DNA of 64,000 nucleotides from Vibrio sp. Of7-15 (lineage in GTDB: Bacteria > Pseudomonadota > Gammaproteobacteria > Enterobacterales > Vibrionaceae), in NCBI RefSeq assembly GCF_022347565.1, contig NZ_JAKRGH010000008.1:1-64000 (forward strand), written 5' to 3'. A model generated the notes under the pieces. That model made no database searches, was not told the origin of the DNA, and saw nothing but the letters and a program-made list of their open reading frames with translations. Positions 15,812 through 23,893 of the stretch are shown one piece after another. Position numbers and translations under genes: made by a program. Position 1 is the stretch's first letter. The number at the start of each line of letters is the position of its first letter.

Positions 15812-17317
15812 ATGAAACTGAGAAACTCTGCGATATCACTTTGTGTTCTTTTAACGGCTTGCTCTCCAAATGAAGAAATTGTTCAACAGTCAGACAAACA
15901 AACAGTAACCTGCCAAGATAAAGATATTAGCGATGTTTTTACCATCAATAAGCGTCAATATCTCGTTGTAGATAACGAGTCAATTCGAGATAAAGGCAAC
16001 ATGAATGCCTTGCTTAGTGGTGATATTCGTTTTTGTACTTCGAAGGTCACCGATATGGATAAGATCTTTTTTGAAGCTAAAACCTTTAATCAAGACATTG
16101 GCAATTGGGACACGTCGAATGTTACCACGATGAGTGAAATGTTTTACTGGGCTAGAGCTTTCAACCAAGCAATTGACCAGTGGGATACCTCGAAGGTGAC
16201 AGCAATGCATAAAATGTTTGCTGGGGCTAAAGCTTTTAACCAAAACATCGGAAGTTGGGATACTTCAAATGTCACCACCATGAGTGAAATGTTTTATTTG
16301 GCTAGAGCTTTCAACCAAGACATTGGCGGTTGGGATACCTCGAAGGTAACTACAATGAATGAGATGTTTGCTGGAGCTAAAACCTTTAACCAAAACATCA
16401 GTAACTGGAATACTTCAAAAGTCGTCGAGATGTCTGGAATGTTTTATGATGCAAAAACGTTCAACCAAGCGATTGGCGAGTGGGATACCTCAAGTGTCAC
16501 CGATATGTCTTGGGTATTTAATAAGGCTGACATTTTCAATCAACCCATTGGTCAGTGGAATACCTCGAATGTGATTAAGATGATTGGTATGTTTAGTGAA
16601 GCTAAAGCTTTCAATCAAGACATTGGCAATTGGGATACGTCGAAGGTCACTGATATTTCGAGGATGTTTTATGAGGCTAAGGCTTTTAATCAAGCGATTG
16701 GCAAATGGGATACCTCGAAGGTGATCAAAATGACGGAAGTATTTGCTGGGGCCGAAACTTTTAACCAAGCGATTGGCGAGTGGGATACGTCAAAGGTCAA
16801 CAACATGAGTGCAATGTTTTGGGGAGCGAAAACGTTCAACCAACCACTTGCTGAGTGGAATACCTCAAAGCTCACTAAAATGTATGGCATGTTTTTTGGC
16901 GCTAAAGCGTTCAATCAGGCCATTGGTGAGTGGGATACGTCAAGCGTTACGGATATGAGCGGGGTGTTTTATGGGGCTAAATCTTTCAATCAAGCCATCG
17001 GTGAGTGGGATACGTCGAACGCTACGGATATGAGTGGGGTATTTCAATTTGCGACCGCCTTCAATCAAGCGATTGGTCAGTGGAATACGTCGAAGGTAAC
17101 AGAAATGGATGCGATGTTTGAAGGGGCGAGTACTTTCAATCAGGACATTGGCCAGTGGGATACCTCGAATGTCACTGTTATGTCGGAGATGTTCAAAAAG
17201 GCCAGTGCTTTCAATCAAGATTTAACTAAGTGGGATGTAAGCCGAGTGGAGTCTCGTACTAGCTTCGAAGTGGAGAGTGCTCTAAAGCAAGAGCAACTAC
17301 CACATTTTTCTAAATGA
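15812..17317 (+). CDS. DUF285 (BspA-like) repeat lipoprotein
   Basis: The 501-residue protein begins with a lipoprotein signal peptide (lipobox LTAC, Cys17), then a short linker and sixteen near-identical 25-residue repeats of the form MFxxAxxFNQxIGxWDTSxVT (about residues 75-475). This is the DUF285 repeat known from Mycoplasma lipoproteins and BspA-like surface proteins, where repeats stack as a solenoid. It is predicted to be anchored to a membrane and to face the periplasm or exterior, perhaps in adhesion. DNA of the repeats has a 75-bp period. A rho-independent terminator follows at 17346-17370. Confidence 0.85.
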   Translation: MKLRNSAISLCVLLTACSPNEEIVQQSDKQTVTCQDKDISDVFTINKRQYLVVDNESIRDKGNMNALLSGDIRFCTSKVTDMDKIFFEAKTFNQDIGNWDTSNVTTMSEMFYWARAFNQAIDQWDTSKVTAMHKMFAGAKAFNQNIGSWDTSNVTTMSEMFYLARAFNQDIGGWDTSKVTTMNEMFAGAKTFNQNISNWNTSKVVEMSGMFYDAKTFNQAIGEWDTSSVTDMSWVFNKADIFNQPIGQWNTSNVIKMIGMFSEAKAFNQDIGNWDTSKVTDISRMFYEAKAFNQAIGKWDTSKVIKMTEVFAGAETFNQAIGEWDTSKVNNMSAMFWGAKTFNQPLAEWNTSKLTKMYGMFFGAKAFNQAIGEWDTSSVTDMSGVFYGAKSFNQAIGEWDTSNATDMSGVFQFATAFNQAIGQWNTSKVTEMDAMFEGASTFNQDIGQWDTSNVTVMSEMFKKASAFNQDLTKWDVSRVESRTSFEVESALKQEQLPHFSK

Positions 17318-17345
17318 TAGCCACTCAAAGCATAGTTAGTTTCAA

Positions 17346-17370
17346 GGTCGCGATAAAGCGGCCTTTTTTT
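17346..17370 (+). terminator. Rho-independent terminator
   Basis: GGTCGC and GCGGCC (17346-17351 and 17358-17363, one G-T pair) enclose gataaa and are followed by seven T. It ends the DUF285 lipoprotein transcript. Confidence 0.85.
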
Positions 17371-17440
17371 GACAGAATAAAAAGGTAGAGGTTTGTGGGT
17401 GCCTATTTTCCAGAAAGCTATAACTTAATAACTTCTCAAA

Positions 17441-18112
17441 TTAGTTGCCACCTACTGGTAATAAATCGATGATTTCTCCGTCTTTAATTACAAACATATC
17501 TAGCGTTATGCGGGCATTATTGTACTCGTTCCATGTTGCAATGTGTGTTTCTGCAAAATCAACAAATACTTCATCAGGAGCATCAAGTGCTATCGCACGT
17601 AAAACGCCCCTTGTCGGTACTGAGACTAGGAGTGTTTCCGCATCTAGAATTTCATGCAGTGCCCGCATATGCTTTTGAGATAGGATAGCTTCACTACTGA
17701 AAGACGTTGATATAGCCTCCGCTTGCTGGTTTCCAGTACCAACGAGTTGGAAATCAATGTCTATGGATTCTAAGTTTTTGTAAGCATTGCTAACGGCTTT
17801 ATCAAAGTTAATTTTAGGCTTGTCTGAATGCATTAAAAAAATATATTGATCAGGGGTGTCAATGGCGAAAGCAATAACGAGTTCTGGTTCTTCATCACTT
17901 CCGATAAAGTTTTGATAAACGGCTCTTCCTGGTAAACCAGTCCAACTGCCCGGTTTAATAATTGGAAAATAGTTTTCTTCAGAGACAAGCTTTAAGCTTT
18001 CAAGTACGCTTTTTGGTGCTGGTGGTATTGTGTCAGGATTATTATTACTGGCTGTTTCAGAAAAAGCGAAACTAGCAAACCCAAAGCATAAAATAAAAAG
18101 CAGTTTATTCAA
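17441..18112 (-). CDS. Periplasmic hypothetical protein
   Basis: The 223-residue protein has a clear signal peptide (MNKLLFILCFGFASFAFSETA, cleavage near residue 18). The mature part includes LLVSVPTRGVLRAIALDAP and a final GEIIDLLPVGGN, faintly reminiscent of DUF1444-type proteins, but I do not claim homology. It is on the minus strand, unlike its neighbours, and must have its own promoter in 18113-18300. The attC-like end GCGTTAGCC at 18228-18236 lies beyond its start, as expected for a cassette whose gene is inverted. Confidence 0.65.
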   Translation of the reverse strand: MNKLLFILCFGFASFAFSETASNNNPDTIPPAPKSVLESLKLVSEENYFPIIKPGSWTGLPGRAVYQNFIGSDEEPELVIAFAIDTPDQYIFLMHSDKPKINFDKAVSNAYKNLESIDIDFQLVGTGNQQAEAISTSFSSEAILSQKHMRALHEILDAETLLVSVPTRGVLRAIALDAPDEVFVDFAETHIATWNEYNNARITLDMFVIKDGEIIDLLPVGGN

Positions 18113-18154
18113 TTGAGATATCCTTACAAATGACTTTTTTATAAATTAACCAAA

Positions 18155-18236
18155 AGTTAATCATACTATGAATGCTTGGCTTTGGGTACGTGGATGGTGG
18201 TTGACTATCTCTTGGCTGCTTCTTTAAGCGTTAGCC
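18155..18236 (+). repeat. attC-like right half
   Basis: The segment gaatgcttggctttgggtacgtggatggtgg to tctttaagcgttagcc has VCR-like words and the core GTTAGCC at 18230-18236. The left core is unclear (perhaps attaacc at 18143). Confidence 0.5.
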
Positions 18237-18314
18237 TGCTAAGTAACAGTGTAGTAACTGTTTATTTATACAGTCTATAAGGGTATGCTCCGTGTACCTA
18301 AAAGGAGTAATATA

Positions 18315-18725
18315 ATGTCAATAAAATATGAAGAAACCGTTCCAAGCCCTGTTGAATTTTGCAATATGCGTATCAAGGCCAGCTTGTCACCAAAATCTTT
18401 AGAGGCAGCCACGATAGCATTGCCAAACAGCCTTTATGCTATTTCAATAAGAGACGGTGACACTCTAATTGCGATGGGGCGTGTAGTCGGCGATGGGGCA
18501 TGTAACTTTGAAGTTGTGGATGTTGCTGTCGATCCAGATTATCAAGGGCAGGGGTTAGGGCGGCAGATAATGGAATATATCGATAATTATTTATCGTCAG
18601 CCGCTCTAGAAGGGTCCTATGTTTCCATGATTGCTGACGAACCAGCTTTTTATGAAAAATTGGGATATAAGCTTGTGTCTCCTTCGAGTCAAGGAATGAC
18701 AAAAAAGTTTAAACCTCGTACATAA
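18315..18725 (+). CDS. GNAT-family N-acetyltransferase
   Basis: The protein has 136 residues from ATG 18315, chosen for AAAGGAG (18301-18307); the longer frame from 18285 has no ribosome site. VVDVAVDPDYQGQGLGRQIMEYI is the acetyl-CoA binding motif with the QGQGLG pyrophosphate loop. MIADEPAFYEKLGYKLVSPSSQGM is the usual C-terminal strand-helix. Substrate is unknown. It lies between two attC-like sites. Confidence 0.88.
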   Translation: MSIKYEETVPSPVEFCNMRIKASLSPKSLEAATIALPNSLYAISIRDGDTLIAMGRVVGDGACNFEVVDVAVDPDYQGQGLGRQIMEYIDNYLSSAALEGSYVSMIADEPAFYEKLGYKLVSPSSQGMTKKFKPRT

Positions 18726-18839
18726 CCAAGCTTTCAAGAGAGGCTATTACTTGGCATTTTAGATTAAACATGCCCATGTAAGTAATGGCGTTTGTCTTCG
18801 CTTTTTATGGCGTAAAACTATTAGTATTGAGTGTTAATA
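18720..18839 (+). repeat. attC-like site
   Basis: The site runs from ACATAAC at the stop codon of the GNAT gene to GTTAATA at 18833-18839, with the palindromic ggcgtttgtcttcgctttttatggcg inside. Its end overlaps the start codon of the next gene, which argues for the later of two possible starts there. Confidence 0.5.
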
Positions 18840-19345
18840 TGGAAACAATTGAAGAATTTAAGAGCAATATTGTTAAAAAATACCAGTCATTGGGGTTACA
18901 AGCGCTAACTTCTTATCTTGATGATCAACGGACATTTTTTTCTGAACATGAGATCAGAGTAATTGATTTCGAATTTAATCCAGAGCATGACGGTGAGCTG
19001 ATCATAAATTTTTTAGTGACAGGAGAGGAGGCGTGGGAAGAAAAAGTTAAGAAAAACAGTGAATACTTTACGGCAGACTGGGAATTTTACTTATTTAATG
19101 TCGACATTGTTCCTAGCGAAGAACTCTCTGAAGTATTACGTTTTGAACTCTCCCCATATATTGAGAATATGTCTTATGAAGACATACACAATTTTTATAG
19201 TGAGTTGTTCCTTGTGTTAGTGGATGTGCTGAAGGCAGACTCGGTAATGTCTGTGATAAAGACATATAACTTAGCTGAAGATTTTAGAGTGCAATTTATC
19301 GATTCGAGAGACGATGAGGATTACCTAGATTCAGCAAATTTTTGA
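18839..19345 (+). CDS. Hypothetical acidic protein, last cassette gene
   Basis: Start ATG 18839 (METIEEFKSN) gives 168 residues. The upstream ATG 18785 would put an attC-like palindrome inside the gene and is not preferred. The product is strongly acidic, helical at the N-terminus (IEEFKSNIVKKYQSLGLQAL), with no signal peptide and no family I recognise. It is the last recognisable cassette gene before an 830-bp AT-rich gap and the biosynthetic locus. Confidence 0.6.
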   Translation: METIEEFKSNIVKKYQSLGLQALTSYLDDQRTFFSEHEIRVIDFEFNPEHDGELIINFLVTGEEAWEEKVKKNSEYFTADWEFYLFNVDIVPSEELSEVLRFELSPYIENMSYEDIHNFYSELFLVLVDVLKADSVMSVIKTYNLAEDFRVQFIDSRDDEDYLDSANF

Positions 19346-20181
19346 TTTTAGAACGCTCAGGCTGTATCCGTTATTTAATCATCTAAATCTTCATTTTTAG
19401 GGTGAAAAATAGTGTTTTTGAGAATATAAGATACTGACGGACGCAGCTCTATCCCATTTTTTAGGAAAGTATCACAGTCGAAAAAATTTTAAAAAATAAA
19501 TTTCATTCATTAGCTTTGGTATTGTATCTCTTATTCTTCACTTCCATTCTCATTAAACGTGACCTCAATATCATTATCTTAGGTGGATCTCGATGACCAC
19601 TTATTTAGGTGTTCCTGATTGAGTAAATACGTAAAGTTACCTTGATATATCTACTTTCGAGGGTTTTCAGGTGATCTTGCTAACTGTATTTTTACTCTTA
19701 TTTTATACATGAAAGGATTGATTAGTTATATCCACTTCTTTAATTGTTATTATTATTTATAAATAGTTTCCACTTTAGCTGATTGGAAGATATCACTTTA
19801 TTTGTAATGAAAAACATTACTTACGCGCATTGCAATTGATTTCATGCCGAGTATAATTCCGGACAACTGATTATTTTTATATAACTTATAACCATTTATT
19901 TATATAGTTTAAATTATATATCAGGTCGCGTTTTATGATGTTGTTAATGTTTTTAACACGAGGAGTGGAAGATTATCACCTGTTAAAAAGGTGAGTATTT
20001 TTGCTATTTAGCTTTCGAACGGTAATCGTTTAAAAAGTGCGATAATAAATTATCGGTCTTGGTTTTGTTAAATAAAAGTAATGTTTTTATTCTTTGTGTT
20101 ATTTGTCATTTAAAAATCAGTCCAGGCAATAATTATAATTGCTTGTTCATTGTTGTTTTCTAAGGATAGGAAGGTGAAGAT
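19346..20181. other. AT-rich gap between cassette array and biosynthetic locus
   Basis: This 836-bp gap has no gene of normal size. At 19935-19994 there is a 19-codon frame (MMLLMFLTRGVEDYHLLKR) whose end overlaps a hairpin TCACCT/AGGTGA (19976-19994) and a T-rich stretch; this could be a leader peptide or chance. The inverted repeat CGATAATaaATTATCG is at 20040-20055. The ribosome site for the next gene is AGGATAGGAAGG at 20163-20174. High AT content suggests a regulated (H-NS-type) promoter zone. Confidence 0.5.
20040..20055. promoter_or_regulatory. Inverted repeat upstream of the transglutaminase-like gene
   Basis: CGATAAT and ATTATCG flank two A. The arms resemble half of a Fur box (GATAAT...ATTATC) but the spacing is not canonical. 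It lies about 130 bp before the start codon at 20182 and could be an operator. Confidence 0.35.
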
Positions 20182-20844
20182 ATGACCCCGGAGTTAATCA
20201 TTAATGGTTTAACAACACAAGCGAACAATGAATCTGAACTACTTATCAGTATCCATGATTGGGTAAGAGACAATGTTGAATTTGGGTTTACTGTTGATTT
20301 TGAAAGTGTTACACCAAATAAAACAGTGCAGCATAAAATGGGGCATTGTAATGCGCAAGCTGACTTATTTAGATATTTATTAGTGCTGGCTGGTTTTGAT
20401 GCACGTTTGTCTTTTGTTTTTATCAACAAGTCGATATTGAAGCAGGCAATTCCGAGAGAGGTTTACTTTTTTCTTCCAAATAATTTATTCCATGCCGTGA
20501 CTCAAGTCAAAGTGTCTGATGAATGGATTTCGACTGACAGTTATATTTTCACTAAAGAGCAGTTTCAGTTACAGCAGAATAAACTAATTAAATCTGGAGC
20601 CAGTGAAGGGTTTGGTATTCACCAAAAGTCTGTATTTGAGTGGGATGGTAAAACTAATGCTTTTTCTCAAGCGGATGACTCATTACCGCTTTATGAAAAT
20701 ATATTTGCTGACTTAACAGAAGCTAATGCCAGTAAAAACAACAACAATAAATTGTTTGGTATTCATTTTAATCACCTTCTTAAACCGATCTCGTTATCTG
20801 GAAATCAATACTTTAAAAAATACATTAACCAGTATTTAAATTAA
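20182..20844 (+). CDS. Cytoplasmic transglutaminase-like enzyme
   Basis: The protein has 220 residues and no signal peptide. The papain-like transglutaminase triad is in place: Cys56 in HKMGHCNAQADLF, His104 in NLFHAVTQV and Asp119 in WISTDSYIF. Homologous enzymes in antibiotic clusters, AdmF of andrimid being the known case, form amide bonds between carrier-bound acyl and amino groups; a protease or other acyl transfer role is also possible. It has its own terminator and sits at the left end of the locus, so membership is inferred from position. Start ATG 20182 has a strong GGATAGGAAGG. Confidence 0.75.
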   Translation: MTPELIINGLTTQANNESELLISIHDWVRDNVEFGFTVDFESVTPNKTVQHKMGHCNAQADLFRYLLVLAGFDARLSFVFINKSILKQAIPREVYFFLPNNLFHAVTQVKVSDEWISTDSYIFTKEQFQLQQNKLIKSGASEGFGIHQKSVFEWDGKTNAFSQADDSLPLYENIFADLTEANASKNNNNKLFGIHFNHLLKPISLSGNQYFKKYINQYLN

Positions 20845-20871
20845 ATAATAACGTTAATATTTATTAGATTA

Positions 20872-20902
20872 CTCAAGGCTGTTTTAAAAGGCAGCCTTTT
20901 GA
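20872..20902 (+). terminator. Probable terminator after the transglutaminase-like gene
   Basis: CTCAAGGCTG (20872-20881) pairs with CAGCCTTTTGAG (20892-20902, small bulge) around ttttaaaagg. It separates this gene from the operon that starts at 21060. The U-tract is part of the descending arm, so the strength is uncertain. Confidence 0.55.
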
Positions 20903-21059
20903 GATGTTACTTATTATTAAAAATTGTTGTTACTGTCCACGAAGTGGATAATTTTAGATACACACCTTATATAAAAATATGAATTAATTACTTTCAGTTG
21001 ATAGCCCATTATCAGCTTTTTATTTGTCAATACAGTGACGAGAAAATGGAACATTCACG

Positions 21060-22328
21060 ATGGAAAATAAAATAAAAAAAACACTGACCCATGCTTATAA
21101 GCGTTCATACTATCCAGAACACTGGAAAATGGATCTTGAAGATGCTATTAATTTAGTGCGCCAGGGACAATATTATAAGCTACCAGTGATACGAAAAAGC
21201 GATATCCGGGATCACTGGGACGAGTTGATTGAATACGGCGATTTTACCGATATTGTGAGCTCTTCGGGCACAACAGGTCGCCCTGTTGATATGCCTGTTC
21301 ATCGCCTACAAGAGCAAGTATGGATCGATTCTATTTCGAGAGTGCTGACGGAGCTGGGGGCTGAATCGGGTGATCGTATGCTGCAATTACTCAGTAATAA
21401 TGACATGTTCACATTGGGCCCCTTGGTATGGCAAGCCTCTAAGAAAGTCGGAGTTGGCACGTTCCGTTGTTCTCCACAGCGTTTAAGTCGTGTAAATAGT
21501 GTCATCAAATACCACAAGCCTAATTTTGTCGTAGGAAATCCTATGGTGATGCTAGAGATGGTGGAAACATTAGGGGATGATTTCCCTGCAAAAGAAGATC
21601 TGCCTGATTACGCTTATTTTGGGGCTTGCTCGTCATTCGATGCCAATAACCAGCCGACGCCCGTTGCACGAAAAGTCATGGATTTATGGGGGATAAAAGA
21701 CGCCCTCAATGAATATGGGTGCAGTGAGGTTGGCTCTATTGGTCATGAATGTTTGAGTCATACTGGGTTTCATATTAATAGTGATTTTGTTCATGTTGAG
21801 TTGATTGATACGGAAACGGGCTTACCTGTACCAGAAGGACAGCCAGGTGAAGTGGTTGTTACGACGTTAACACAACCGAGAGGTTTCATCGCTGTTCGTT
21901 ATGCTACGGGTGATATTGCGGCTTGGTTAGACAGTAAACCATGCAGCTGTGGGCGTCATGGTTTAAGAATGGGGGCCATCATTGGCCGCGTTGATCATCA
22001 GCTTAAAATTAAAGGGCAGACTTTGTTTCCTGACTTAGTGCTAGGCGTGACAGACAAAGCCCCGGAAGTTACCGATGCGGTGCTTGTTAGGTACCAAGAT
22101 CACTTAAAAGCAGAGCAAGTCGAACTGTGGCTTGAATCAACACAAGACCATCAAGCGGTGTTAGACAAGGTGGAAGCTGAGCTGATCTCTCATGTCGCGG
22201 TGTGTCCACATATTAGAATGTTAGGCCAAGGTGCGATTAAAGGCATCAAAGAGCAACATATGGCTAAGTCTAACGGCGTTAAAATTCCACGATTAATCGA
22301 TATTGAAGATCCTAATGAGTATGTCTAA
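21060..22328 (+). CDS. PaaK-type AMP-forming acid:CoA ligase-like protein
   Basis: The protein has 422 residues, the usual PaaK (phenylacetate-CoA ligase) size. VSSSGTTGRPVDMPV (about 65-79) is the P-loop core motif, YGCSEVGSIGHEC the A5-like motif, YATGDIAAWLD the hinge-region Asp, and CSCGRHGLRMGAIIGRVDHQLKIKG the C-terminal part with zinc-type cysteines. In secondary-metabolite loci such ligases activate aryl or amino acids for transfer to CoA or a carrier protein. Here the candidate substrate is the aromatic acid made by the chorismate-lyase-like neighbour. It overlaps the next gene, so it is the first gene of the 21-26 kb operon. Confidence 0.8.
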   Translation: MENKIKKTLTHAYKRSYYPEHWKMDLEDAINLVRQGQYYKLPVIRKSDIRDHWDELIEYGDFTDIVSSSGTTGRPVDMPVHRLQEQVWIDSISRVLTELGAESGDRMLQLLSNNDMFTLGPLVWQASKKVGVGTFRCSPQRLSRVNSVIKYHKPNFVVGNPMVMLEMVETLGDDFPAKEDLPDYAYFGACSSFDANNQPTPVARKVMDLWGIKDALNEYGCSEVGSIGHECLSHTGFHINSDFVHVELIDTETGLPVPEGQPGEVVVTTLTQPRGFIAVRYATGDIAAWLDSKPCSCGRHGLRMGAIIGRVDHQLKIKGQTLFPDLVLGVTDKAPEVTDAVLVRYQDHLKAEQVELWLESTQDHQAVLDKVEAELISHVAVCPHIRMLGQGAIKGIKEQHMAKSNGVKIPRLIDIEDPNEYV

Positions 22329-23157
22329 TAAAGCGTTTTCTCCGTTGATCTCCGGGCATGAAATCAGCGCAAATTTAAAGCTAAAACTGGAATATAAAAA
22401 TCCGTCACTGTCGATGAAACATCGTTGCATTCCACAAGCGCTCACTGAAAAGTTTACTAATAACGCGTTAGATGGGTATAAGAATCTAGCTATTGTGAGT
22501 GCTGGTTGTGCGGGTATTAGTTTAGCGTGGATAGCCAAACGATTAGGTTTTACTGCCATGGTAATTGTACCTAAGGGTACGGTGGTGAGTGTGATCAATT
22601 ACTGTAAATGGTTAGGGGCGGAAGTGATTGAGTCAGAGCCAGCTAAAATCCCGCATGTATTAGAAAGAATCATGCATGATGGAAGTACTTACTTTTTTGA
22701 TCAGCTAAATGACACGAGTTTGCCAGATCACTATCGAGCTGTTGGTTCTGAATTACTTGAGCAACATAAAGAGATGGATGCCATAGTTGTTGCAGCCGGG
22801 ACGGCGGCATCTGCGATGGGGATTGCTGATGCGGTAGCAGGTGCTGGTGTCAAAGTGTATGTGGTTGAGCCAGATGAATCGCGTGTGTTAGCTGGGCGCC
22901 CTTGGCAGCATCACTCGATTCCTGGCCTTGCTCCTCCAATTAAAACGACACTGTTTGATAAAAGTAAGGTCGCTGACTTAATCGGAGTGAAGTCTGAGCA
23001 AGCGTGGTCCATGAGTCAGCAAGTCCAGCAAAAAATCGGTGAGTCGGTAGGGCCTTCGTCGGGAGCGACGATACTTGCCGCTCAGCAACTACTTAATCAA
23101 GGAAAAGCACATCATGCTGTGGCTATCTGTGCCTCACATATTGCGATTTCCTTATAG
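22315..23157 (+). CDS. Cysteine-synthase-like PLP enzyme (fold type II)
   Basis: The protein has about 280 residues, shorter than standard CysK (about 315). The PLP lysine is Lys35 in NPSLSMKHRC, replacing the usual NPxxSxKDR. SAGCAGISLAWIAKRLG corresponds to the substrate loop (TSGNTG in CysK) and AAGTAASAMGIA to the phosphate-binding loop. The changed substrate loop argues against ordinary O-acetylserine sulfhydrylation; relatives such as SbnA make diaminopropionate precursors. The start (22315 or 22321) overlaps the stop of the ligase gene, so the two are coupled. It probably makes a beta-substituted amino acid for the assembly line. Confidence 0.7.
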   Translation: MSMSNKAFSPLISGHEISANLKLKLEYKNPSLSMKHRCIPQALTEKFTNNALDGYKNLAIVSAGCAGISLAWIAKRLGFTAMVIVPKGTVVSVINYCKWLGAEVIESEPAKIPHVLERIMHDGSTYFFDQLNDTSLPDHYRAVGSELLEQHKEMDAIVVAAGTAASAMGIADAVAGAGVKVYVVEPDESRVLAGRPWQHHSIPGLAPPIKTTLFDKSKVADLIGVKSEQAWSMSQQVQQKIGESVGPSSGATILAAQQLLNQGKAHHAVAICASHIAISL

Positions 23158-23247
23158 AAAAATGAGTTCCTGCGCTTAAATGGAGTTGTGAGATGACACA
23201 TTTAAGCGCCATATATTTTCAGTTGAATTTAAACACGTGGTCGAGAT

Positions 23248-23724
23248 ATGAATAATACCGATTTTAAGCTTGAAGTCATCGATGAGATCGAAGACTGCCC
23301 TTATTGTAAAAATATTCTCTGTCATCATGAGTTAATGACATTGAGGCTAAAGAAAAAATTTAATTCCGATATTTTAATTGAAAAAAAAGAGCAGTATGAA
23401 ACCGCATCAGGGTGGATAAATCGTAAAGTAGTTTTGCACAACAATAAAAATAATCTTTTATATGCAAATATAGAAATCAATAAAAAAACATTAAGTAATA
23501 ACATTGTAGAAAAACTGGTCAACTCTAATGTTCCATTTGGCTCTGTCATTTCTGATAACGATATTAATGTTAGATTTGTAAATAAAAAGATATTTAAAAC
23601 CACATCATTAAAGCATTCCCCTAATAATGGCGTATGTCAACATGAATGTCTTTATGGTAGAGCCAATGATATTACCGATAATGAAAATAATACGTTAGCA
23701 AAGGTTTATGAATATGTCTTATAA
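23248..23724 (+). CDS. Chorismate-pyruvate-lyase-like (UbiC-type) protein
   Basis: The protein has 158 residues, near the UbiC size of 165. Several UbiC landmarks appear in order: GWINRKVVLHNNKNNLLYANIEI (Arg59, equivalent to the chorismate-binding Arg), SNVPFGSVI (UbiC LGxxPLGxxLF), HECLYGRAND (UbiC LWGRRS) and a final LAKVYEYVL with Glu155. UbiC turns chorismate into 4-hydroxybenzoate plus pyruvate. Overall identity is low, so another chorismate-derived benzoate is possible. A DAHP synthase in the same operon and a PaaK-type ligase support an aromatic acid supply. Confidence 0.55.
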   Translation: MNNTDFKLEVIDEIEDCPYCKNILCHHELMTLRLKKKFNSDILIEKKEQYETASGWINRKVVLHNNKNNLLYANIEINKKTLSNNIVEKLVNSNVPFGSVISDNDINVRFVNKKIFKTTSLKHSPNNGVCQHECLYGRANDITDNENNTLAKVYEYVL

Positions 23725-23893
23725 TAGCTCAAAGTTTGACGTGTTAGTGATGGTTATATTTTCATTGCTTTATTTTATGGTTAACATTGTTTTTCCATAC
23801 TATGTGAAAGGAATAGTCACCATTTTGGTTTTCAATGTAATACTTATTTTCCTATCTATCCTTTATCATATATCAAGAAGTAATCAACAATGA
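23714..23893 (+). CDS. Small two-helix membrane protein, symporter partner
   Basis: The product has about 59 residues and two hydrophobic helices (VLVMVIFSLLYFMVNIVFPY and IVTILVFNVILIFLSILY). Its start (23714, or 23708) overlaps the preceding gene, with AAAGG at 23700-23704; its stop overlaps the ATG of the symporter gene. Small two-helix proteins (YhdT/DUF997 or DUF485 type) often precede solute:sodium symporters and are thought to be accessory subunits. Confidence 0.6.
   Translation: MSYNSSKFDVLVMVIFSLLYFMVNIVFPYYVKGIVTILVFNVILIFLSILYHISRSNQQ

Larger units (their letters stand above)
1..19345. mobile_element. Part of a chromosomal superintegron gene-cassette array
   Basis: About twenty short genes, nearly all on the plus strand, are separated by attC-like sites ending in motifs such as GCGGCGTTAGC, GGCGTTATAC or GGCGTTATG. 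The first two sites (1-102 and 964-1090) are nearly identical to each other, as in Vibrio superintegrons. Cargo families (ABM monooxygenase, GNAT, Nudix, DUF2314, DUF4272, DUF4238, LRAT) are those usually met in such arrays. No integrase gene is present, and the right boundary is inferred from the last recognisable cassette gene; attC sites are degenerate or absent between several genes. Confidence 0.8.

Noticed and set aside
15980-17218. Short-period DNA repeats resembling a CRISPR or satellite, and several antisense frames
   Set aside because: The 75-bp period is explained by the 25-residue DUF285 protein repeats; there are no spacer-like unique segments.
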